NCBI GenBank assembly: GCA_034437795.1
Contig: DAOTTI010000035.1
Coordinates: forward strand, 1 to 27,346
Length of the DNA stretch: 27,346 nt
DNA from: DAOTTI01 sp034437795
GTDB lineage: Bacteria; Chloroflexota; UBA11872; UBA12225
Reading direction: 5' to 3'
A program made the translations under genes and the position numbers. The notes below the pieces were generated by a model, which had not been told where the DNA came from, ran no database searches, and saw nothing but the letters and a program-made list of their open reading frames with translations. Position 1 is the first letter of the stretch. Every line of letters begins with the position of its first letter. Positions 8,388 through 16,341 of the stretch are shown piece after piece.

Positions 8388-8695
8388 GCACGGCCGCTCC
8401 AGGCATAGACGCCACCCGCTCCCGCCGGCCGCCACCTCCCACTCGTCGCCCGACTTCCTGTGGAGATGGCTTGAAACCGCCGGCCTATTCCATTCTTCCT
8501 TGCGGCCCTGGCGCTCCCGAGGAGCCGGACGACCCTTCACGGCCAGTAAGGACATCCCTCTCCGTCTGCAAGACCGAGAAGTCCCCTCTCCCACAGGGAG
8601 AGGGTTGGGGTGAGAACTCCTTCCTCGCTACTCGCTAGTCGCTACTCGCCACCCGCTACTCCGTACTCTGCCCGCCATGAGGCATACTGTGGGCC
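8388..8695. repeat. 308-bp intergenic region with hairpin repeat and CTACTCG satellite
   Basis: A perfect 9-bp CCCTCTCCC/GGGAGAGGG stem with ACA loop lies at 8584-8604, followed by GTTGGGGTGAG. A run of CTACTCGC-like units spans about 8625-8662. Upstream of it, CACGGCCAGTAAGGACATC (from about 8538) resembles the lead-in sequence of the copies at 13265-13470. No gene is seen. Confidence 0.8.
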
Positions 8696-9415
8696 ATGAA
8701 GTACTGTCCACGCTGTGCCACCCCGCTCGAATGGCGACCGAACGGCGGGCGCGACCGGCCGCACTGCCCTGCGCCAGCGTGCGGGTTCATCTTCTTTGGC
8801 GACTTTTCCATCGGCTGCGGCGGCGTCGTGATCCGCGACGGCAAGGCCCTGCTGGTGCAACGCGGCCAAAACCCCGGGAAAGGCTCCTGGCAGATCCCCG
8901 GCGGCTACGTCGAGTGCGATGAGCCCATTGCCGACGCCGTGGTGCGCGAGTGCCGCGAGGAGGCCGGCGTCATCGCCGAGGTGGTGGATGTCCTCGGCTT
9001 CCGCCACTCCATCGGCGGCCCCGGCGCCATCGGCGGGCCCAGCACCAACATCTACGTCATCTTCCGCCTGCGCCCCATCGCGGGGGAGCCGGCCGGCGAT
9101 GGTGAAGAGATCAGCGCGGCCGGCTATTTCTCGCTCGAAGAGATCGAGCGCATGGAGCGCGTCCAGAGCCTCTCCCGCTGGGCCATTCAGCGCGCCCTGG
9201 AAGGCGGGCCCGGCTTCCGCCCTGCCTACCAGAGCACGGACCCGACCCGCCCTGGCTGGGCGCTCTTCGGCGTCGCCCTGCCCGCAGGGGTGGAAGAGTT
9301 CCCCGTTGGACCCCGCGTCCCGCGCGCGCCCGGCGCCCCGGCCACAGAGCTTGCAGCCGGCGCCCCGCCGGCCCCCCGCTCGGCTACCGCGGCTGTTTCG
9401 CGAGCGGAGCCCTGA
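8696..9415 (+). CDS. NUDIX hydrolase with N-terminal zinc ribbon
   Basis: The 239-residue product begins with a zinc-ribbon pattern (CPRC at 4-7, CPAPAC at 24-29) followed by a NUDIX domain. The box is complete: Gly70, Glu76 and REcrEEaGV from Arg84 to Val92, fitting G-x5-E-x7-REUxEExGU. A zinc ribbon plus NUDIX layout is seen in NADH pyrophosphatase-like and other nucleotide-cleaving members, but the substrate (nucleotide sugar, dinucleotide or damaged nucleotide) cannot be told. The last ~45 residues are Ala/Pro-rich and probably disordered. ATG 8696 lacks a clear Shine-Dalgarno sequence; CATACT eight bases before it could be a -10 element of a leaderless mRNA. It is convergent with the GH116 gene. 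Confidence 0.88.
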   Translation: MKYCPRCATPLEWRPNGGRDRPHCPAPACGFIFFGDFSIGCGGVVIRDGKALLVQRGQNPGKGSWQIPGGYVECDEPIADAVVRECREEAGVIAEVVDVLGFRHSIGGPGAIGGPSTNIYVIFRLRPIAGEPAGDGEEISAAGYFSLEEIERMERVQSLSRWAIQRALEGGPGFRPAYQSTDPTRPGWALFGVALPAGVEEFPVGPRVPRAPGAPATELAAGAPPAPRSATAAVSRAEP

Positions 9416-9421
9416 CCCCCG

Positions 9422-9484
9422 CCCTCTCCCACAAGGAGAGGGGACGCTGGGCGGAGCCCTCACCCTGGGTTAGGGTAAGGGCTC
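9422..9484. terminator. two stacked hairpins between convergent genes, probable bidirectional terminator
   Basis: An 8-bp stem (CCCTCTCC 9422-9429, GGAGAGGG 9435-9442) is followed by a 13-bp stem with one mismatch (arms 9454-9466 and 9472-9484, loop GGGTT). They lie between the convergent NUDIX and GH116 genes. No long T-run is present, so termination is inferred from position and stem strength; both are also members of the window-wide repeat family. Confidence 0.55.
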
Positions 9485-9504
9485 TGGCTCGTGAATAAGG
9501 CAGG

Positions 9505-12162
9505 TTACACCTCCAGTTGGACGGTGAGCCTGCGTCCGGGGCCGCATACCACCTCATCTCCGAAGTCGAGGCGCAGCAGGCGGCCGTCGAGCAGCGTCGC
9601 CGGCAGCGCCTGCCCGATGCGCGCGCCCCGCACCGACACGCGCCGCGGCCCGCCGGCCGCCGGCGAGAGAGCCAGGAGCGGGATCTCCAGCGCGCGCAGG
9701 CTGAGCCGGCCACCGCGGATCGCCAGCGTGTGCGTCTGCCGCGCGCCACCCGGGCGCTGGCGGCAGGTCTGGCTGTAGGTGCCCCACGCCTCACCGGTGG
9801 TGAAGAGAGAGCGGAAGCGTTCCTGGCTGACCCGCGGCGCAAAGCGCAGCCGGCCCTCAGGCGCGCTGTACTGGTAGCCGGAGAGGGCGAGCAGCAGGCT
9901 CCAGCTGGAGAGCGCGCGAGCGTAGTGATGGCCGCACTCGAACTCGTCCCACGGATTGCGCCGCCGTCCGTCGTGGCGCGCCCGCACCCCTTCCACGATG
10001 CGCAGCCCCTCGTCGATGAAGCCTTCGTAGATGAGGTGCGCCGCCACCTGGTACTCGATCCCCGTCCACACCTCGTCGGCGTACGGAAAGGGATAGGCCG
10101 GGCGACCGCCCCCAGGCCAGGAGCAGAGCAGCAGGCCGGCCTCGTCATTGAGGGCGTAGGTGCGCTGGCAGCTCTCGTGGGTGTCCAGGCGTGGCCGCCA
10201 GTTGTGGCGAAAGACCGCCTGCAGCGCCGAGCGCACGTGCGCCTCGGGGAGCACGTAGCCCAGCCCGACAACGTGGCAGAACCACTGCCCCAGCAACTGA
10301 TCGGAGAGACAGCCGGGGCCATATTGGTAGCGGGGCTGCGGTTCGCCCGGCTTGATCGGGCTGGGGTGCCAGTCCTCGCGCGCCAGGGCCTCATCGTGCG
10401 CCCCGCGGACCTCGACGCGCTGCTCGTAATACTCGCCGTTCCACAGCAGGAGATCGTACTTGGCGCGCCCGCCCTCGTACACCTCCCGGAAGCGCGCGGC
10501 GGCCTTGTCGTCACCCACCGCCTCGGCCATGGTCGCGGCCGCCTTCAGCGCCCCGAGGTAAAGGGTGCCCGTCATCGTATTGGGGCCAAAGAACTCGATG
10601 TCATAGGTGTTGTGCTGCTCGCCTTCCATGACCCCGTCGCGGTCGGCGTCCCAGGAGCCGGGCTCCCACGCCCATTCCAGCGCCCGCCGGGCCTGCGGCC
10701 ACAGGGAACGCAGCCACTCCGTGTCCCCGCATAGCTGCCACTCCCGATACAGCTTGAGCACGCAGCCCATCTGCCCGTCCGCCGCCGGCTTATACTCCCA
10801 CAGCTCGCCGGAGACAACCGGCAGGATGGTGCGGAAGCTCATCCGGCCGGTGGCGCGGGTGTTCACGCGAAAGTCGGTCTCCCGCATGGTGCGCTCCAGC
10901 GCGGGATAGAGCTGGGCCAGCGCCTGCTCGTAGTTCCACACATGGGTGCAGTCCATCGGGCAGCAGCCGGCGTTGTCGTCGCAGCCCTCGAAGGCGTGGA
11001 AGGCCCCGTCCTCGGTACGCAGACAGGTGGTGGTGCGGATGGTGCTCATCTGGCTGGAGACGGCGTCCAGCACCGCCGGCGGGAGCGTGCTGCCGAACAG
11101 CGCCACCTGAAACTCGCGCGTGCGCGCGGCCAGCTCATCCAGGCGGGCGACCACGTCGCGGGCCACCTCCCAGGCGCTGCCGTAGCGGGTGGCGTAGTAG
11201 TTCCCCAGGCGGGCGCCCAGCACGCGGCTTTGCCGGTTCCAGTAGTTGGTGAGGTTGGGGAAGTGCCAGGCCAGCACGAAGGGCAGCGCTACCTCGCCCC
11301 ACGGCTCGACGGTGGCGCAGAGGCCGAGCGTGCCGATGTCGGTCAGGCCCTCCGGCGATGGCTCGGCGGTGGCGCGCTCCGGCAGGCGACCGTCGGCGCG
11401 GAAGTCGTCCCAGAACGATTGCAGCGGGTCGAACCAGCCGGCCCGCTCCCAGTGCTCGCTGAAGGTGGTCTCCGCCCAGGATGTAGCGATGGCCAGCGAC
11501 CCGGCGCCCGTCGCGTCCGGGCGCGCCTTGCCGCCGGTCATGAAGAGACCCCGCACGCCGGGGCCGCCGCGCGGGTCCGGCTCGTCCATCCAGCGGTTGA
11601 CGTTGCCGCCGAAGAAGGGGCCGGCGGGTCGCGTGCCCAGGGTGGCCAGGCCATCGTAGCCGGCGGCGTTGCACAGGCTGAAGGCGACGGTGGCCTGCAC
11701 CGGCCGGTCGCTCGGGTTGCGCAGCCGCCAGGTGAAGATGGCCACCGGCAGGCCGGAGAGATCGGCGTCCAGGGGCGCCATCGGGTTGAACGCCTCCAGG
11801 GCCACCGCCAGGGGCAGGTGCGGGTCCTCGAACGCGATGCGGGCAACGGGGTAGGCGCCGGTAAAGCGGGCCTCCTCCAGGCGAGGCAGCCCGCCGACGC
11901 GGCTGGGCGGGATCCCCCGCTCGGCCACGTAGGGCGGCAGCAGCCGGCGCTCCAGCACGCGGGCGATCGGCGCCCGCCCTGCCGCCTGCGCCCAGATGGC
12001 GAAGAAGGTGTAGGGGAGGTCCCTGCCCTTGGCCGGCCGATTGAAGATCTCCCAGTCCTGAAGATTGCCCCGCCCGCCCAGGCTCACCGTCCCTGTGCCG
12101 ATCCCGCCGAGCGGAAAGGCGATCTCTCGCAGTCGCTCGCCGCTAAAGGTGCGTCCGGCCAC
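9505..12162 (-). CDS. GH116 family (DUF608) beta-glycosidase, glucosylceramidase-like
   Basis: The 885-residue product starts at GTG 12162 with AAGGAGG about 11 bases upstream. The N-terminal beta-sandwich contains FPLGGIGTGTVSLGG and WEIFNRP, and the catalytic (alpha/alpha)6 region contains CTHVWNYEQALAQLYPALERTM (starting ~402), NTYDIEFFGPNTMTG and SDQLLGQWFCHVVGLG, all typical of GH116. Asp521 in the TYD motif matches the acid/base Asp of the family. Glu392 (in FEG) is a nucleophile candidate because its 129-residue spacing to Asp521 resembles that of archaeal members, but this is inference. Family members cleave beta-glucosides or beta-xylosides, including glucosylceramide. No signal peptide is seen, which suggests action on imported oligosaccharides. 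The gene lies 26 bases downstream of an oxidoreductase gene, in one operon. Confidence 0.9.
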   Translation of the reverse strand: MAGRTFSGERLREIAFPLGGIGTGTVSLGGRGNLQDWEIFNRPAKGRDLPYTFFAIWAQAAGRAPIARVLERRLLPPYVAERGIPPSRVGGLPRLEEARFTGAYPVARIAFEDPHLPLAVALEAFNPMAPLDADLSGLPVAIFTWRLRNPSDRPVQATVAFSLCNAAGYDGLATLGTRPAGPFFGGNVNRWMDEPDPRGGPGVRGLFMTGGKARPDATGAGSLAIATSWAETTFSEHWERAGWFDPLQSFWDDFRADGRLPERATAEPSPEGLTDIGTLGLCATVEPWGEVALPFVLAWHFPNLTNYWNRQSRVLGARLGNYYATRYGSAWEVARDVVARLDELAARTREFQVALFGSTLPPAVLDAVSSQMSTIRTTTCLRTEDGAFHAFEGCDDNAGCCPMDCTHVWNYEQALAQLYPALERTMRETDFRVNTRATGRMSFRTILPVVSGELWEYKPAADGQMGCVLKLYREWQLCGDTEWLRSLWPQARRALEWAWEPGSWDADRDGVMEGEQHNTYDIEFFGPNTMTGTLYLGALKAAATMAEAVGDDKAAARFREVYEGGRAKYDLLLWNGEYYEQRVEVRGAHDEALAREDWHPSPIKPGEPQPRYQYGPGCLSDQLLGQWFCHVVGLGYVLPEAHVRSALQAVFRHNWRPRLDTHESCQRTYALNDEAGLLLCSWPGGGRPAYPFPYADEVWTGIEYQVAAHLIYEGFIDEGLRIVEGVRARHDGRRRNPWDEFECGHHYARALSSWSLLLALSGYQYSAPEGRLRFAPRVSQERFRSLFTTGEAWGTYSQTCRQRPGGARQTHTLAIRGGRLSLRALEIPLLALSPAAGGPRRVSVRGARIGQALPATLLDGRLLRLDFGDEVVCGPGRRLTVQLEV

Positions 12163-12188
12163 AGGGCGCCTCCCTCCTTGTCTCCAAA

Positions 12189-13229
12189 TTAGAACCGCGC
12201 GGGGCGGACCGGCCGGCCGGTGCGGGCGGCCTCCACCACGGCCAGACAGGCCGCCACCGTACGTGCGCCTTCCCGCCCATCCGGCTGGGGCGGGCGCCCC
12301 TCAAGCAGGCAGGCGACGAAGTGGTCGATCTGCGCGTGGTGCGACGTTTGTGCCTGCTCCGGTACCGGCAGGCGGCCCCAGGGCCGCCGGCCCGCCACCT
12401 CCATCGCCTCCAGCCCCTGGAACCACTCCAGGGAGATAAGCCGTTCGTCCTCGATGGCTCCCTTTGTTCCGTGCAGCGTGACCCGCAGGTCGGGCTCGCC
12501 GGCGCCGCGGATGCTGGCGTAGGTCTGCGTCACCTTGCCGATGGCGCCCCCGGCCAACTTGAAGAGGCCGATCATGCAGTCGTCCTCGGGAAACTCCGGC
12601 CAGGCCAGGTGGTTGCCCGCCCCCCAGGCCTCGTCCACCTCGCCGCCGAACCACCGCAGCAGGTCGACAGCGTGGGAGCCCGTGCCCAGAATGGCGGCGC
12701 GGGGGTGCTCCGCACTCTGGTACCACGGGGTGGCGGCGAACTGCCTTCCCTTGTGCGTGAAGTAGTCGATCTCAAGATAGAAGAGCGTCCCGAGCAAGCC
12801 TTCATCCAGCGCCCGCTTGATGGCGCGATAGCGGGGGTGGAAGCGACGCTCGTGGGCGGCCATCAGGCGCCGGCCGGTTGCGTCGGCCGTGGCCACCAGG
12901 CGGCGCGCGTCCTCGATGGTGGTGGTCAGTGGCTTGGTGCAGACCACGTGCGCCCCCGCCTGCAGGGCCGCGATGGCCATCTCCGCGTGGAGCCAGTCCG
13001 GCGTGCAGATGCTGACCAGGTCCAGCGCCTCGCTCGACAGCATCTCGTCGAGGCGCGCGTAACCGCGGGCGCAGGGGTAGCGACGAAGCCCCTCGCCCAG
13101 CCGCTGCGCGCTGGCGTCGCACAGCGCGACCAGGTCCACCTGGGGATGGGTGGCGTAGGCCTCGGCGTGCAACCGTCCGATGCCCAGACCGACCACCGCC
13201 GCGCGCAACCGCTGCGGTCTCAGGCTCAT
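12189..13229 (-). CDS. Gfo/Idh/MocA family NAD(P)-dependent oxidoreductase
   Basis: The product is 346 residues from ATG 13229, with AAGGAG upstream. An N-terminal Rossmann fold is shown by VVGLGIGRLHA; CTKPLTTT replaces the usual EKP motif (Thr for Glu before the Lys), and GTGSHAVDLLRWFGG supplies the family GxHxxD motif with its catalytic-region His. Members oxidise or reduce sugars and inositols with NAD(P). The GH116 gene begins 26 bases downstream, so the two are probably cotranscribed, which suggests a role in oxidising a sugar released by that glycosidase or converting a rare one. The exact substrate cannot be inferred. Confidence 0.9.
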   Translation of the reverse strand: MSLRPQRLRAAVVGLGIGRLHAEAYATHPQVDLVALCDASAQRLGEGLRRYPCARGYARLDEMLSSEALDLVSICTPDWLHAEMAIAALQAGAHVVCTKPLTTTIEDARRLVATADATGRRLMAAHERRFHPRYRAIKRALDEGLLGTLFYLEIDYFTHKGRQFAATPWYQSAEHPRAAILGTGSHAVDLLRWFGGEVDEAWGAGNHLAWPEFPEDDCMIGLFKLAGGAIGKVTQTYASIRGAGEPDLRVTLHGTKGAIEDERLISLEWFQGLEAMEVAGRRPWGRLPVPEQAQTSHHAQIDHFVACLLEGRPPQPDGREGARTVAACLAVVEAARTGRPVRPARF

Positions 13230-13264
13230 GGGATGCACCGCTCCTTGTTCGTCCTTGCCCGGAT

Positions 13265-13500
13265 TAATCACGGCCGGCGAATAGTCCCTCTCTCCCCTTG
13301 GGGGAGGGCCAAGGTGGGGGCGCCTTGTTCACGGCCAGCCAATAATCCCCTTTCCCGATGCGACAGGGTTGGGGCACGACGGCGAACTGCCCGGGGCGCA
13401 GCACGGCCCCTCTCCCTGTGGGAGAGGGTAGGGGTGAGGGCTCCTTACTCACAGCAGGCGAACCGTCCCTTCTCCCTCCTTCCGCGAGAAATCCGGGCTT
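13265..13500. repeat. about three degenerate copies of the hairpin repeat in tandem
   Basis: Units beginning CACGGCCGG or CACGGCCAG recur near 13271 and 13331, each followed by CCCTCTC-type and GGGAGGG-type arms. The best hairpin is a perfect 9-bp stem with TGT loop at 13408-13428, followed by GTAGGGGTGAGGGCTCC. The block fills the 299-bp gap between the cupin stop and the oxidoreductase start; on the minus strand it is the leader of the oxidoreductase-GH116 operon. Reading frames across it are artefacts. Confidence 0.75.
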
Positions 13501-13528
13501 GCGGGGCCGCCTATTCGCCTGTTCCTCC

Positions 13529-13954
13529 CTACGCCTCGTAGCTGACGATCTGGCGGTCGGGCACGGAATAGCAGACCACCATCGTCGCCGGCTCAACGCT
13601 CACGCAGCGGGCGTCGTGCCTGACGCCGCGGGGCACGCGGATGGCGTCGCCAGGACGCAGGCGGTAGACGGCGCCGTCAAAGCTGTGCTCTAACTCCCCC
13701 GAGATGAGGTAGAGCACCTCCTCGCAGTTCGGGTGGGCGTGCAGCGGGTTCTTGGCGCCGGGCTGGATCACGACGTAGCCCAGCGTCTGCTCCGCCCCCG
13801 GCGCCGTCTGCCCGCTGAACAGCCACTTGATCGTGTACCCGCTGGTCGCCACCTCGGGTCGCGCCTGGGGCGCCCCGCGCGCCACGATCCCCTCCTCCTG
13901 CGTATCCTGCGCCTCGCGCGTATCCTGCCTGTCGCCCGGTGTAGTCACCATCAT
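13529..13954 (-). CDS. small cupin-domain protein
   Basis: The product is 141 residues from ATG 13954 (ATG 13951 is equally possible), with AAGGAG immediately upstream. The two cupin motifs are complete: PLHAHPNCEEVLYLISGEL (HxH, Glu, Gly) and RPGDAIRVPRGVRHDA (PGD, PxGxxH), giving the usual three-His/one-Glu metal site of a one-domain cupin. Such proteins include dioxygenases, sugar isomerases and ligand-binding regulators; no subgroup can be chosen. It lies 154 bases downstream of the PEP-hydrolase-family gene on the same strand and may be the last gene of that operon. The first ~35 residues are polar and probably flexible. Confidence 0.85.
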   Translation of the reverse strand: MMVTTPGDRQDTREAQDTQEEGIVARGAPQARPEVATSGYTIKWLFSGQTAPGAEQTLGYVVIQPGAKNPLHAHPNCEEVLYLISGELEHSFDGAVYRLRPGDAIRVPRGVRHDARCVSVEPATMVVCYSVPDRQIVSYEA

Positions 13955-14050
13955 CACTCCTTGATCACTCCTGCTGCCTGGCGCGCCGCTCAACGACCGC
14001 CCGCCGGGCACGAACGAGACGAAGGCCGAATGCCCCCGTTATTCTTCTCG

Positions 14051-14091
14051 TTTCTTTTCTTTCTTCCTTCTTCTTTCTTCCTTCTCCCTTT
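14051..14091. repeat. 41-nt pure pyrimidine tract
   Basis: The plus strand is uninterrupted C/T for 41 bases, mostly TTC and TTTC units, giving an (A/G)n tract on the minus strand between the PEP-hydrolase-family gene and the cupin gene. It is far more AT-rich than its surroundings and ends in CTTCTCCCTTT, like the repeat family. It may simply be an expanded simple repeat. Confidence 0.7.
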
Positions 14092-14108
14092 GGCAGAAGG
14101 AACCGGGG

Positions 14109-14960
14109 TTAGGCCCGCCTGCCCAGGGGGATGCTCTTGAAGCGGCGCATCGTCTCCGTGATCGCCATCTCCACCGGCAGGCGTTCCATCGAGCTCGCGC
14201 CGACGAACCCTACCGCGTCGCATCGCTCCTGCACGTAGGCCGCGTCCTCCGGCGTGGCGATTGGCCCGCCGTGCGAGAGCAGCAAGATGTCCTTGTTCAC
14301 CGCCCAGGCCGCTTCCCCGATGGCCTGCACCTTCGCTGGCGCGTCCTCCAGGCGCATCGCCACGCCGCCCTCCCGCGCCAGGCCGATACTCCCCCCAACA
14401 GTCAGCCCCATATGAGCGATCACGCAGTCCGCCCCCGCACGGGCCATCTGCGCGCTCTCCTCGGGGGTGAAGACGTAGACGATGGTGAAGAACCCCAGCT
14501 CGTGCGCCAGGCGGATCATCTCCACCTCACGGTAGAAGCCGAGGTTCGTCGCCTCCAGCTCCGCGCGGAAGCGCCCGTCGATCAAGCCCACGGTGGGGAA
14601 GTTGTTGATCCCCGAGAAGCCCAACTCGTCCAGTTGCCGCAGGAAGTGGGGCATCTGGCGCAGCGGATCGGTGCCGTTCACGCCGGCGATGACCGGCGCC
14701 TCCTTGACCACGGGCAGCACCTCCCGCTCGCCCATCTCGTAGACGATCTGGTTGGCGTCGCCGAAGGCGAGCAGGCCGGCCAGCGAGCCGTGCCCCGCCA
14801 TGCGGTAGCGCCCCGAGTTATAGATGATGATCAGGTCGGCGCCGCCGGCTTCGGCGAACTTGGCGGAGATGCCGGTGCCGGCCCCCGCGCCGATGATGGC
14901 CTTCCCTTGCGCCAGCTGCGCCCGCAGGCGCTCCAGTACCTGTTCGCGTGTGTACCTCAT
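14109..14960 (-). CDS. phosphoenolpyruvate hydrolase family protein (TIM-barrel signal transduction protein)
   Basis: The 283-residue product covers a complete TIM barrel of the PEP_hydrolase / TIM-br_sig_trns family. Seen in order: GAGAGTGISAKFAEAGGADLIIIYNSG, PVIAGVNGTDP, GFSGINNFPTVGLIDGRFR, VYVFTPEESAQMARAGAD, IAHMGLTVGGSIG and ILLLSHGGPIATPEDA, each a family landmark. Its biochemical role is poorly settled; PEP-mutase-like chemistry and a signalling role have both been suggested. It lies 100 bases downstream of a Tm-1-like/UPF0261 gene, the usual partner of this family (the two are fused in some fungi and plants). The start ATG 14960 is preceded by GAGGGC. It is probably cytosolic. Confidence 0.9.
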   Translation of the reverse strand: MRYTREQVLERLRAQLAQGKAIIGAGAGTGISAKFAEAGGADLIIIYNSGRYRMAGHGSLAGLLAFGDANQIVYEMGEREVLPVVKEAPVIAGVNGTDPLRQMPHFLRQLDELGFSGINNFPTVGLIDGRFRAELEATNLGFYREVEMIRLAHELGFFTIVYVFTPEESAQMARAGADCVIAHMGLTVGGSIGLAREGGVAMRLEDAPAKVQAIGEAAWAVNKDILLLSHGGPIATPEDAAYVQERCDAVGFVGASSMERLPVEMAITETMRRFKSIPLGRRA

Positions 14961-14982
14961 GGATCTGCCCTCACCATTCGAA

Positions 14983-15066
14983 GCCCTGATAAGCAGGGGT
15001 TAGGTGCGATCTTCCGGCGTTCGCGCGAGATTTGAGCTATCGAGCCCTGATAAGCGAGGGTTAGGT
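14983..15066. repeat. pair of ~22-bp direct repeats between two operon genes
   Basis: GCCCTGATAAGC followed by (A/G)-rich bases and GGGTTAGGT occurs at 14983-15005 and 15043-15066, 60 bases apart. The second copy covers the stop codon of the UPF0261 gene. On the minus strand each reads AACCC...GCTTATCAGGGC, with a short CCCT/AGGG stem. Only two copies exist, so this is not a CRISPR array. Confidence 0.7.
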
Positions 15067-16305
15067 CCTGCCCAGCATCTCCAGGAGGGCGCCGGCGGTC
15101 GCTTTCGCAAACGCCGGATCGTTGATGTTCACGTCCAGCTCGTGGACGGGGATGCCCGCGCGCACGTGGCGCTTGATGGCGTCATAGAGCGCCTGGTCGG
15201 CTTCCGGCCACCAGAATGGCTGGGGCTGGCCGTCCTTGACGCTATCCAGCATCGAGACGCCCTGCAGGGGGAGAAAGATCTGCACCGGGCCCCTGGCGGC
15301 GTTGGCCTTCTGCGCCAGGATGCGGCCAAGCTGCGCGTTCTCCTCCGGCGTGGTGCGCATCAGCGTCACCGATGGGTTCCAGACGTAGAACCGGCGCGAC
15401 GGATCGTCGCGGTACTTCGCCGGCACCGTCTCCTGGGGGCCGAAGTTGACCATGTCCAGGCAGCCGGGGGCAATGACCTGGGGGATGCCCCGCTCGCCGG
15501 CGGCGTCCAGCCGCGTCGGGCCGGCCGAGAAGACGCCCCCGCACAGCTCGTCGGCCCACTCGGTGGTGGTCACGTCGTACGCGCCCTGGACGAAGCCGTC
15601 GCGGATCAGGCCCTCCATCGTCTGCCCGCCGGAGCCGGTGGCGTGGAAGACCAGCACCTCATACCCGTGGCGCTCGAAGATCCCCCGCGCCGCGTCCACC
15701 AGGGGCGTCGTATTGCCGAACATGCTGGCCGCCAGCAGGGGCCGCTCGTCCGCAGCCGGCTGGGCACCACGCTGGGCCGCCGCCTCCACCGCGCCGCAGA
15801 TGGCGCCGGCGGCGTTGGTCAGCACGGCGCGGGACAGGCGGTTGATGCCCGCCACGTCGACTACCGAGTACATCAAGGTGACATCCTTGGTGCCGACGTA
15901 GGGCGCGACGTTGCCCGACGCCACCGTCGAGACGAGGACCTTGGGCACCCCCACCGGCAGGGCGCGCATCGCCGCCGAGCCGACGGCGGTGCCGGCTGAG
16001 CCGCCCAGGCCAATGATCCCGTCTAGCTGGCCTTCGGCGTGGAGCCGCGCCGCGACGGCCGCGGCCCCGCGGGCCATGGCGGCGATGGCCTCGCCTCGAT
16101 CGGCCCGCTGGCGCAGCGCGTCGAGCGTCGTCCCGCCGGCCCCTGCCACCTCCGCGGCGTCCACGTCCGGCGTGAAGCGCGCTTCCCCCATCACGCCAGT
16201 GTTCACCACCAGCGGCCGGTGCCCGCGGGCGGCGATGAAGTCGCGCACCAGGCGCGCCTCTTCCCCTTTGGTATCCAGCGCCGCAATCACGACTATCGTA
16301 GCCAT
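15061..16305 (-). CDS. Tm-1-like ATP-binding domain protein (UPF0261)
   Basis: The 414-residue product starts at ATG 16305 with a strong AGGAGG six bases upstream. The N-terminal ALDTKGEEARLVRDFI and NTGVMGEARFTPDV, the nucleotide-loop-like IIGLGGSAGTAVGSAAMRALP, VSTVASGNVAPYVGTKD, FHATGSGGQTMEGLI and MVNFGPQETVP are landmark sequences of the UPF0261/Tm-1-like family over its full normal length. The tomato homologue Tm-1 binds ATP; the bacterial role is unknown. The neighbouring PEP-hydrolase-family gene downstream and an oxidoreductase gene 36 bases upstream indicate one minus-strand transcript. A role in sugar-acid or small-molecule catabolism is inferred from context. Confidence 0.92.
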   Translation of the reverse strand: MATIVVIAALDTKGEEARLVRDFIAARGHRPLVVNTGVMGEARFTPDVDAAEVAGAGGTTLDALRQRADRGEAIAAMARGAAAVAARLHAEGQLDGIIGLGGSAGTAVGSAAMRALPVGVPKVLVSTVASGNVAPYVGTKDVTLMYSVVDVAGINRLSRAVLTNAAGAICGAVEAAAQRGAQPAADERPLLAASMFGNTTPLVDAARGIFERHGYEVLVFHATGSGGQTMEGLIRDGFVQGAYDVTTTEWADELCGGVFSAGPTRLDAAGERGIPQVIAPGCLDMVNFGPQETVPAKYRDDPSRRFYVWNPSVTLMRTTPEENAQLGRILAQKANAARGPVQIFLPLQGVSMLDSVKDGQPQPFWWPEADQALYDAIKRHVRAGIPVHELDVNINDPAFAKATAGALLEMLGRT

Positions 16306-16341
16306 GGTTGTCCTCCTGCGCTTGCTCTCGTCACTCTGGGA

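Noticed and set aside
10942..12192. 416-codon plus-strand frame opposite the GH116 gene
   Set aside because: Composition is Arg/Gly/His-rich with no recognisable domain, and the minus strand encodes a well-conserved glycosidase.
13265..13500. possible CRISPR array
   Set aside because: Units are degenerate palindromic elements without uniform spacers, and no cas genes are present.
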